64,000 bases of DNA. Origin: Pholis gunnellus. Taxonomy: Eukaryota > Chordata > Actinopteri > Perciformes > Pholidae. The stretch's first letter is position 1; every line of letters begins with the position of its first letter. This document shows positions 1-10,013 of this stretch, piece after piece. The notes under the pieces were generated by a model. That model did not search any database. It was not told the origin of the DNA and saw only the letters and a program-made list of their open reading frames with translations. Made by a program: the position numbers and the translations under genes. The stretch covers positions 16,594,262 to 16,658,261 of the forward strand of contig OU342819.1 of NCBI GenBank assembly GCA_910591455.2, written 5' to 3'.

Positions 1-829
1 TGTTTGTCAAACGTCTGCTAACATGTCCCATTACAGCGGGTTGAGCATCTCTGTGACTTGTGGACAGGAATGTTTGGCCCTTTGTCTTGCCAACAGAGAT
101 TCCGACCACAGATATTAACAAGATCTGCTTTCGGCAGGCGTGTAAGCAAACAAACTTAGGTCTTAGGTAAGGCGGATAATAAGATGACATTAACTGATCT
201 GATGGAGCCGATTTACTGTTACGGACACTTTAGAATTGAGGTTTATGGTAACGTTTGGGCCGCCAGCCGAGCTAAAGACAGATTCATTTTAACTAATCGT
301 GATAGACTATGTACATTGGTTTCTGTCTCTGAGGTATCATGTGTTAATGCTCAGACACTATTCAATATTTTCCTAAAGCATGTGTTGGCAACATGGACAG
401 CTGCAGGAGAGAGGTTTTGTCTGACACACTTATATGGAATCCAGATCTGGCATTTCTGCTCCCTGTAACTCTCCAGTACTTGACAGTCTGGTTATTCCTC
501 CTTATTACAGAGCGGCAACTGCTGTGCGTCTATGCAAGCGTTAGTTTGTATCTATCATCTACCCTCGGCTTAGATTCCCTCTGTGACATTTCTTGCACAC
601 GACAATTCAAAGCAAAAGTCATAATCAATTGTCTTAGCTGGAAGACTTCTACTCTGAAGATGCAGCTTCATCGGTACAGTAACGGAAAAAAAAACATCAA
701 ACATTCAGTACTTGTCGGGCCACATTAAGGAAGTAATCAATATCCACTCACAGCCTAAATGCTGGGTGACGTTAACAATATTATTAAGCAAGTGTATGAA
801 CTCTGTTCCAGTGAATCCTGTCTCCTCAC
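1..829. other. pdik1l intron, no exon seen
   Basis: This stretch lies downstream of the pdik1l first coding exon on the minus strand and should be the intron leading to the remaining kinase exons. I looked on the minus strand for the continuation of the kinase domain (the segment after LYLE, then the HRD and DFG motifs) and found none. The open frames here have no recognisable domain and look like chance ORFs. Confidence 0.6.
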
Positions 830-1114
830 CTCCAGGTAGAGCGGGGAGCTGGAGCCATGGCTCATCCTCTGGGCCAGCTGGTCCCGCTGCAGGATGCACT
901 CCTCCAGGTGGATGACGTTTGGGTGCTGGCTTTGGATGCTGCTGAGGGCCCAGAACTCCCGCAGTGCCAGCTCCACATTCTCTGGAGAGTGGCAGCGGAT
1001 CTTCTTCACCGCCACCCGGGCCCCCGTGCGCTTCACTACCGCCTCATAGACCACGCCATAACTGCCACGCCCCACCTCCTGGATCAGCTCGTACTTCGGC
1101 TGGCTGCTTACCAT
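830..1114 (-). CDS. pdik1l: PDIK1L (STK35-like serine/threonine kinase), first coding exon, partial gene
   Basis: This is the first coding exon of a PDLIM1-interacting kinase 1-like protein, a nuclear serine/threonine kinase of the STK35/PDIK1L family. It encodes 95 residues from MVSSQPKYELIQEVGRG. The glycine-rich loop GRGSYG is at residues 15-20, the ATP-anchoring lysine in VAVKK at residue 37, and the helix C segment ALREFWAL near 50-57. The chosen ATG is the family start; the open frame continues upstream only across a splice acceptor (exon begins at 1125, after TTTGTCCACAG). The exon ends in phase 0 at LYLE followed by GTGAGG. The HRD and DFG parts of the kinase (human protein about 341 residues) lie beyond the left edge. 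The STK35 paralogue is less likely because the N-terminus matches PDIK1L almost word for word. The gene is tandem with lin28a, as in human 1p36. Confidence 0.93.
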
Positions 1115-1125
1115 CCTAGTCCTCA

Positions 1126-3160
1126 CTGTGGACAAAGAACACTGGGTTAGTTCACTATTGACTGATCTCACACTGTAGGCTATGACTAGTTGTTTTACAA
1201 GACTTACAACATATTACAGTAAGTAAAAGCCACAACAATGACAACGACTTAATCCAAGTAACTCATGTTAGCTTCAGTCAAGATCTGGCTGTTGCTTACA
1301 TCAGTCTCTTATGATATAGTTAAGTATAGCAGTCATAGTTCTGTTATTTGGGCATCACTTGTTAGCAAGCAGCCTCAAAGTATATTTGGCATTTCCCCCA
1401 CAGTCTAGACTCCCCAAAACACCTTTGGAAGCCAACATTATTTTCCTTTTGCTCCCTCTTGTGGACCAGTAAACCTGACATCTGTCCCCAACCACAAAAT
1501 ACATTTCCTTTTTTCTGAATCAGTGAATTTCTCTTAAAATTCTGATACACGTTTCCTGGCCTTGTTATCAAACTCCTCATTACATCTAAATACTCCTCCT
1601 TAAGTTTTCATATAGGTGTTAGCTGCCAACAATGCCCACTTGATTGGCATGTTGGTGGTACTCTGATAGATAATTGACATGTGTTCTTGCTCCCTGAAGC
1701 ATAAACAATATTTTTTTCCCCCCAAAATAAACACAACAGCATCCCTACTTGTGTCTCTTATTGTTACCTAATATGATGGGCGGAGCACATCACATAAGAA
1801 CAGCAGCTACAGGAATCTCTCAACCACTAACACAACACATTGAGGGAGCCTACACACCACTCCTTCACCAACACGATCAGCACATTTACAGCACAGCATG
1901 TCCAACCACACCTCATTTTAGAGCCACGAAATGTACCACTGTGTTAAAGTGACACCAAGTTTCACAAACGGGTATCTGTTCCAGGGTTATTATGTTGCCT
2001 TGTCGAGGTGTTTATGACTGCATGTCACACCAACATGTGATTATCCCCCAGACATCGCTATGCCACCGAGGCCTGGTGCTGCAAAGAAGTTTACATTTCA
2101 AATGTGATTGTGTGGAAAAGGCTCACCTCCATCATCAGTGTCACTCATACTTGTGTCGTTACATAAACCTGATACACCTGTCAGAGCAGAAAATAGCATG
2201 GGGCTGCAAATACTGGTGCTTTTATAATCAGGTATTCTAATAAATTCAGCCTTAATGAAGATACTTAAGTACTTCTTAAAGAGTAGATGTGAGAGAAATT
2301 AGGGCCAGGCACCTTTACATTAGGGATGTTATTTTTATAGTTAATTAGATGAAATTATTTCAATGATTAATCAATTCATCATTTAGTGCAAGGTGACACG
2401 TACAAAGCCATTTAAGTTACAATGATATAATACAGAGAATAGCAGCACATATTCACGTCTGAAAAGCGGGAAAAAGATAATGTTATGTTTTATAAATAAC
2501 TTAATCGCTGTCAATTTATTTCCTGCCGATTGACGGACTCATTGTACGGATTCAGCATTACTTTTAATGAAATAACTTGTTTTCATCGACACCAACATAG
2601 TATTGATAGTAATTAATATTGTTCATTTATAATTTCAATAGACTGTTATAACAGTAATAACAATACCCTTATAAAAAGATACATACGTGTTGGTTTGGCC
2701 AATTCAATGTATCAATGTCATATATATATATATGTCACATACTAATATCTGCTTGGCTAAATTAATGACGAGTGGGTCCTCATATTATATACAAGTAACC
2801 TTATTGAAACTATTTAAGTACTGTTTTCAATAACAAATTATAAGCAAAACAGCTGTTTACCAAACTGACGCACAACACAAGTTAGCAATGCAACAAAACT
2901 CAAAATTGCAAATCTAACATTGACAGTTCAAACTCACTCCAACACCAGCCTTCTACGTGGCTATTCAGTGGACAAATATCAAAACTTTAATGTTTATTAA
3001 AGATGAATGTAAATACACTTTGTCACTGTCAGATTTGGTGGTGAGAAACATGTCTGTGTGTGTTGACAGAGCTGTAGCCAGCTTGCTAAGTGGCTAATTA
3101 GGCATCCACTTGGCTGATTGGCTAACAGGCTAACAGCTAATGTGTCCAGGCCACCGACCG
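1126..3160. other. Probable pdik1l 5' intron, AT-rich
   Basis: This is AT-rich noncoding sequence between the first coding exon of pdik1l and its presumed 5' untranslated exon. It holds a short TA repeat near 2720-2732 and no supported exon. Several chance frames of 60-80 codons lack any family resemblance. Confidence 0.5.
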
Positions 3161-3650
3161 CTAACGATGTTGTCGGTGAGCTAACGTTAGCTAATCACGT
3201 TAACACCAGCTAACAAAGAGTCCAGCTCTCACCAGCACAGCCGACATATATGCAAGCTAGATGCAGACGTATAAATCCAAGCCTCATGCAAGTCTCTGAC
3301 TCCTCAACTGTCCTAACGTCTGGGTCAATGCACAGTTTATTGTCCAGTGTGTGCGTATGTGTGTGCGCGCGCATGTGAGTGTGTTCCGTCAATAATTCAA
3401 CCAGATTCCCTCTAAACACACCTGCGAGCCGAGCAGACGAGTAGCCACAGCAGACGAAGACAATGGTGTAAACGTAGAAGAAGAGGCTGCGGTTGTTGTA
3501 CTGCAAGTTGTCATCTTTTCATTCTCACCTTCAAATCTTTTCCTCTGGGGTTCATTTGTTGTCTTCCTCACTCTCCCTGGCAGCCATTAGCGCCGCACAC
3601 GTTCTCTGCTCGCACAGTCAAACCCAAGGAGGTTTGTCAAACACTGGACT
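3160..3650 (-). promoter_or_regulatory. Candidate pdik1l promoter and noncoding first exon
   Basis: The region is locally GC- and CpG-richer than its surroundings and contains two minus-strand donor-like sites, TTTGAAG|GTGAGAATG (about 3528) and GCTG|GTGAGAGC (about 3229). Either could splice to the acceptor at 1126-1128. The position about 2.4 kb upstream of the coding exon is typical for the family, whose first exon is noncoding. The exact start site cannot be read from sequence alone. Confidence 0.3.
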
Positions 3651-5215
3651 ACGTGAGAGCGTGCAGCTGCTGAGCAGAGTGCGTGCAGCGCAGAGGTGGA
3701 CAGCTTCCGGTTAAAGCGTTTCAAAATAAAACTCCTGTGTGTGAATGAACAATAAAACATTCTGTGATCCAGTACAAAATACATACATATTTTCATAATG
3801 CACAAACATTAAATAATTAAGTAATATGGACCATATAAACAATGTTGGATTCAAATAAAGTAGCAAAAACTGCTAATAACACCCACATGTGGCACAGTGA
3901 ACAATCACCATCACAGCTTTCGAATGTTTTATTTATTTTTAGAAATAATTATTGAGTAATGACCAAAGTGCAGTCTTAACTAATTAATCATATATATTAT
4001 TATAATATAATAACTGTAAACGTCTCATTACAACAAACATAAGCCTATTCATTATATACTAAGTTGATGACAGGCCTTGTTACTGAATGACAAATTCTAT
4101 TAACGATACACATTATTTCACATGTGCTTACTTTTACAGTTGCATAGCTATAATTGATCAATTTAATTGATCAGTTGTTTTTCCCCCTAAGGTGACAATG
4201 TCATACACTTTATTTTGAAGGGAAATAACAGCACTTTCCGGCCCTACCATTGGTAAAATGGCTAGTTTTATGAAGTTCCCCATATAATAGGCAACCAGTC
4301 AGTACAATGCGGAGGACCTCTGCGCTCCCCTTTCAAACCGAACTGTCACGAACAGGGGGACACAAGCACATGAACACCTGCACAGATCTATTCATGCTAT
4401 TCTTCCTGACATTTTTGTTGAGATACTGGAATAGAAGTGTGATAAAAGTCTACAAATCTGTTCTGGCATTGTTTTCTGGTGTTCTTCAGGATGAAACCGA
4501 GGTGTAATTTCCTGAGCAGTAATTTGAGGCTGAGGAGTTTAACTTGTTATTATTAAATAGGTCTATAACTGTAAAATATCTGCATTCCTTCCTTGATGTT
4601 CCATCAGAGCAAGGCTATTTATTTGCGGATGCCAGGCACAATATCATACAAAGCACACTATTTCAATGCTACAATTCTAATTAAACTGATGCTTGATCAT
4701 GAAAGTTCACTTTCAATCTTGAAAACAGTAACTTCGCCACAAAACAAAAATAACTCAGGGTCCATTTAGCTTTTTCTCAGAGCTTTCAACCGCCTCTTGT
4801 AGTCACATGGAGACAACTGAGCTATCGCAACAACAACAATTGAGAAACACCTCATCTAGCACCTTGAATTAAATACTTATGTTTTTGATTTAAAATCTTT
4901 TATCAGAAATCTGAATTTCTTCAGCATCTCTGGTATGCATTGCACAGAAGTTAGATTGATTATGAAATTTGTCAAAGAACTGATCAATACAACAATACAC
5001 TAGTCGTGTTGGACCGAAATCAGAATCAGATTCCACACAATACGTATTATTTTGTTTACTGGTTCATACTGAATATTACCCTTTGTACTTACTGCTCAAA
5101 ACAATATTTAAAATGTGAACCTGATATCATCAATGTCTCTCAAAAGCATGACAGGCATTAGCATAAAGTCTAGATACAGGAAACTGGTAGATGAAACACA
5201 AATGTTCTGTTAGAT
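3651..5215. other. Intergenic DNA between pdik1l and lin28a
   Basis: This is AT-rich sequence without a supported exon. It contains a near-perfect palindrome, TGATCAATT-T-AATTGATCA, at 4155-4173. A minus-strand AATAAA (TTTATT at 4618-4623) could be the most distal lin28a polyadenylation signal. Confidence 0.5.
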
Positions 5216-5704
5216 CTTTAATTACCTTTGTATTGCAGCACAATATATTTCAGTTGCAGGATGAACAATCAAGCATGGTGGGGAGATGATCCAAATGTAA
5301 TACAAACTCAAACATCATGTTAAATAAGATTACAGTTTGTGTTCAGAACAACCTTGAGTATTGAGAAAAGGTGAAACTTAACCCCAAAATCAACATGAAC
5401 ATGCTCAATCCAAACATTCTTTATAATGCATGTTTATGGTGAGGGACTTTGGTATTGGAGCGGAGTTCCCAGAAAGACAGAAATGGTGGGTGTGTCTGCT
5501 CTGCAAAGTAAAGATATGGGTGTTTCTTCGTAGAAGAATGCAAGTGAACATCTTATTTGTGTATTTATCAGTTCTTCTGTGTCTCTCTATTTCCTGGAAA
5601 CAAGGCTAAGACGTCATTAAAAAGCACCACTTTAGATCTCTTGTTATATTGGCAGCAACAATGGGCATAAAGATACCAGAAAGAAATTGTAGAGTATTGT
5701 TCTA

Positions 5705-5712
5705 TGAGGTAG
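5705..5712 (-). promoter_or_regulatory. lin28a: let-7 seed match (8-mer), distal site 2
   Basis: The plus strand reads TGAGGTAG, so the lin28a sense strand reads CTACCTCA, a full 8-mer match to the let-7 seed. It lies 139 bases beyond the extended let-7 site at 5851 in the transcript direction. Confidence 0.5.
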
Positions 5713-5850
5713 CACACATTACACTAAAAACAACATTTAAAAATACAATGTAATAAATACTTGTATGGACCACTTAATACACAAAAGATTTACAATACAT
5801 ACAAAACAGTTTTTTGGACATGCTGTTCTCAAGCTGTCCAAAATCACACC

Positions 5851-5868
5851 TGAGGTAGACTTGTATAG
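5851..5868 (-). promoter_or_regulatory. lin28a: Extended let-7 complementary site
   Basis: The plus strand reads TGAGGTAG, two bases, then TTGTATAG. Mature let-7 has the same two blocks separated by four bases, so in the lin28a sense this site could pair with both the seed and the 3' supplementary region of let-7, leaving a small internal loop. This is the architecture of strong let-7 targets such as lin-41. Confidence 0.55.
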
Positions 5869-7129
5869 ATTTTTGACAAGACGAGTTCTGTCTTGGTCAC
5901 ACATAAGAAGCAATACAAACAACAACAAAACAACAAAACACTGGGACTTAGGCTAAATTAGAGTGTTATACATGGTAGATTAGACCCCATTGTGCTGCAG
6001 CACGGTGAACTCAAGCACATAATATAGGCGTAATGATCATTAATCATGATCAATACTGATGCCTTTGAACATCCTCTGTGCTGTGAAATCCCTGGGCTCA
6101 GTCGCCGGTCCCCTTCTACATGAAACAGCTAATCTATTATTCTACTCATTATCATGCTGACACATCATGAACATTATATTAATACAGTGTGGAGAAAAAA
6201 AAACACTAGATGTATACAATTTTTAAAAAACAGCTGTTTCCTGAAGCAGCTAGCTACAGGAACCATTAGCCTAGCTGATTTTTAAAATACACCTACCAAC
6301 ATCTATAAAGTTCACTAATTTACAGAATTATGTCCTTATATAACATAATATAACATGTTACCTAATGAGTTTTATAAATGCTGGTGGGCATTTTCTTCAA
6401 CTTTGGACACAGACAAGCTGGCCGTTTCCCCTTGCTTCCAAGCTTGATGCTAAGCTAGGCTAAACCCATCTTGGCTCCAGCTGCGTATAGGCCTACTTGA
6501 TGCACAGGCATGAGAACAATATGAATCTTCTCATCTCACTCTCGTGAAGAAAGCAAATCACTAAACAAACTCCAAAGCCTGGAAACTAAACTATGCTGAT
6601 GCCTAGTTAGCAAGCTAACTGGCTAATCTATTAGCTATGTAGCTCACTAAGGCCATGTGGATGTCATGGCGTAGGCCAGGTGGCTACATGTTAAAGCATC
6701 GTAACAGACCGTTAAACCTTTTGAAATATACTTCAGCACTAAAAAAAACAGGCTACTACTTCCCTCTACAGCTTGCGGAAAAATAATTATGCCGTCCCAC
6801 TCTATTGTTGCTGAATATCTTACAAAGACATCACATTGTCCATGTTTGACCACATTTCCATGTCAAATACAATAGCAAAAGAACAACCCCCTAGTAAGAA
6901 AAGCAACGCACATCATGCTGAAAGATGCACAACGTGTTTAGAGTGGAGGGTTCCTTTAAGACAAATAAGGTGGACACAGTACTTCCTGGTCCGTGTTGCG
7001 TATCAGAAAATGACATTAAGATAGTGCATGGCTCATTTGGTAGCGGATGCGTCGGTTCTTCCGGCACCCCAAGATAGTAAAAATTAAACATCTAGACAAA
7101 TCCTAAAATACACTAGATCAAAAAAGTTC

Positions 7130-7137
7130 TCCCTGAG
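7130..7137 (-). promoter_or_regulatory. lin28a: miR-125/lin-4 seed match (8-mer)
   Basis: The plus strand reads TCCCTGAG, identical to the miR-125 5' end, so the lin28a sense carries the complementary CTCAGGGA. lin-28 genes are classical lin-4/miR-125 targets. A second identical match lies inside the coding sequence at 9806-9813. Confidence 0.45.
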
Positions 7138-9681
7138 TTGAAAATGAAGACGCTAAATAAACTGATTGCAGACTGAGGTGAATGATAAAGCGTTAAATCA
7201 AACGCTGGAACGCTGTGTGTTTTTACTGTGCAGTGACAATCCAGTTCAGTTGTAGATTTGTAAAATGACACCGTAATAAGTACACTGTCTGCAAACAATT
7301 ACACGGTAATAGAATCATCAGAATTTGCCAAAAAAAACAGTTGTGATTTACTGCACAGCATGTGTACAAAGGAAGCCAAAAGATTTCTGAAGATATTTCT
7401 GAACCACAGCACAAGTCACAAATGAAACTATTACAGCTGTCAAATGTTCAGTCTGCCCTTCAGGGAGAACAACTCTGCATAAATAGGTAATATAAAAAAG
7501 ATAATATCTATATACATTCAGCCCCTTCACTAAAATAAGTGAAGACAAATTGTTTGTGTGAAAAATCCCTGACATATATGTGTGAACGCTTCCTTCAGAT
7601 TAATTCTGTTTTACAAACAAAGTCTGCCATACAATCAATACTGGTCTTGCATATAAGTTCAAATGATGAAATGGCAACTTGGTAATTAAGACATGAATTT
7701 CGCCACTACTGGGAAATAAAAGTTGAATTATTGTTTTTGTGTGTGGAATATGACAGAAGCAGTTCTCATCAACCCCATTGGAAAGTGGAGGTTATGGCAC
7801 TTATGTTGTAACATTCACTTTTCACTATAATACCTGAAAATGTTTTCCAATAAAGGCTGACACAAACAACTTTTAGCAAAGTATTTGGCAGCCCAGGAAA
7901 TGTGTTCTCTCATTACATTCACATGTTGGATTGTTTACCTCATCTTTCAAACGTAGTAATACAAAATAAAAAAACTGAAATAATGCAATGCTTGATTATC
8001 GATTTACAACAAAGTATTAGGGATGCTTTTTTTGGAGAATTATGTTTTACTTATGTTGTAAGAAGAATTAAGTCATCATTTTGAAAAAGAAATGTCTTAT
8101 TTTTCTTAGTCGTAATTTTACGAGAGAGAAAATAGAGAATAAAGACTTAGTATTACATATAAAATGTGTAATGGTAACGTAATGTTTGTCATATTATGGG
8201 AAAAAAATGTGAAGTATTATCACGAGATGTTTACTACAACTTTTCACGCTATTTGTGACTTTTATATTTTTGACTTCTCAAAATTACACGATTTTTATTC
8301 CCCTTGCGGTCGGCGACCCTAATACTCTGGTGTCACTTGATCGCACTTAAAATCAGGGTTTGATGTCTTGCTGAAACAGGGTTTTAATCAAATCCTCCGT
8401 AGTGAAACCAGACACAAGGGTTTGGTTGATTTGGGTTATTGAAGGCCAATAATGATACATTTAGACAAATGCTGTAGACACTTTGATTTTGTTACAATTA
8501 TCAATATCTTACTTTGATATTTTTTTCCCTTGCTGGCCTTTTAAAGATAAAGTGAAACTATAGAGTCCAGATTAATGACCCACTGTGGTATTTAAGGTTA
8601 CGTAAATGGAGATTTTAACTCATTCATTGCATCTGTAGCTACAATCTAAAGCAATCCAGTACACCTGGTATGTCATTATGGTGCCTATAATGTTCAGTTT
8701 TTGCTGATACGTTCATAGAGGTGTTACTTCAATCATATGTTTTGGCTTTGAGGTGATAGTTGGTGTTGGTGTTGTACTGGACTTATATTTAGAAGTGTTT
8801 TCTAATAATCTGCCCCCATATGTATGTAAATTTGAAGCACAACGACACCACATTTTACCACGGACTCAGAAATAAACATGTTATTTGATTAATAAAAATA
8901 TAATTGATTTCCGGCAATATCACCAAAAAACGGAACATTTTGAACCTAATAAAGTCTGATGTTATCACAGGTATTTTGCATTGGATTGCAGTAGATTACA
9001 GGTAAAAATAGTATTTTCTAATCTTCACTCTTTTTAAAAGAGGACAAAGGAAATCTTACATTGTACTTTCTTTTCGGGTCTTGCCCCATGATTTTCTCAA
9101 AGTCAAGCCTTTTCAATGCATGTCACGTGCTTCCCATGCTAAAAACTATTTGAAGGCAGCATATGACCTAAAAGTACTGGGAGAATGTGACCGCCACATT
9201 CATGCCTGAGTGTGGTTCATTCTTATTTGGACCTTTTTTTAAAGCAGATATTTTGAATTGTCAACACAGGAAAAAGACCTGAGTTAGTGAGCAACAATAC
9301 CAGTGCCCAAGCACCCAACAAACACCTAAATGGAATGCATGTTATAAATTGCACCTGTGGTTTTCCTGTTCTGGCATGTGAAAACATCTGCTGTAAAAAG
9401 GCCGGTCTATAATAACAATCACGCAGGTTTTATAGATATGCACTTATGTCAAATACCTGCAAACCAAACCCACATATCAGAGAGTTGTAAAGCAGCAAGA
9501 TTTTAGTATTTTGTAAGTAAGTCTGATTGTTTCATTCTAAAGCTAAGACACTTATCCGAGGCAGAAAAACAACGTAGAAAGAAAAATAAAAGTTTTCAAA
9601 GTGGACACACGCTCTATTGAACAACGCATCACATCAGCAACACAGTGATGACTCCTATTTTGCCGCTCAATAAATATAACC

Positions 9682-9689
9682 TGAGGTAG
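9682..9689 (-). promoter_or_regulatory. lin28a: let-7 seed match (8-mer) just after the lin28a stop
   Basis: CTACCTCA on the minus strand starts 54 bases past the stop codon, so it is in every 3' UTR isoform whichever polyadenylation signal is used. It is the proximal of three let-7 8-mers. Confidence 0.6.
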
Positions 9690-9742
9690 CTCTTTCTATG
9701 AGCAGTGTTTGAGTGAAAAACCTCACAGTTTCCCTCGATCGC

Positions 9743-9826
9743 TCACTCTGACTTTTCAGGGACGAAGACCTGGCTCTGCTTCTCTTCCTCGTCCCTCTGT
9801 GAGGTTCCCTGAGAGCCTGGAGACGA

Positions 9827-9893
<67 letters not shown>

Positions 9894-10013
9894 GCTTTGA
9901 CCGGACAGCTGGCCACCATGTGGGAAACACTCTGACAAAAATGGCACTTTTTGGGCTGAGGGGGCAGCTGACACTCTTTGGCATGATGGCCGGGTCCTCC
10001 ACAGTTGTAGCAT
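9743..10013 (-). CDS. lin28a: lin28a coding exon 4 (zinc knuckles, polyQ, acidic tail)
   Basis: The acceptor TTCATTTTAG precedes the base completing R122. The exon carries both CCHC knuckles, a (CAG)21 tract and the C-terminal tail, ending GAG TGA. The glutamine frame is the only one of the three repeat frames that continues from the zinc knuckles; the serine and alanine frames are out of register. Confidence 0.95.

Larger units (their letters stand above)
5217..9742 (-). other. lin28a: lin28a 3' UTR region (extent inferred)
   Basis: Downstream of the lin28a stop on the minus strand there is no other gene for several kilobases. Three perfect let-7 seed matches and one miR-125 seed match occur here in the lin28a sense, at 9682, 5851, 5705 and 7130. 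This is the regulation known for lin-28 genes and supports a 3' UTR of about 4 kb. Minus-strand polyadenylation signals are AATAAA at 8294-8299, ATTAAA at 5217-5222 and AATAAA at 4618-4623. The proximal one would exclude the distal let-7 sites, so alternative polyadenylation is possible. The true end needs transcript data. Confidence 0.55.

Noticed and set aside
5705..5868. A let-7 microRNA gene on the plus strand
   Set aside because: TGAGGTAG blocks are present, but the full mature let-7 sequence is not, and I see no complementary arm at hairpin distance. They are better read as target sites on the lin28a strand.
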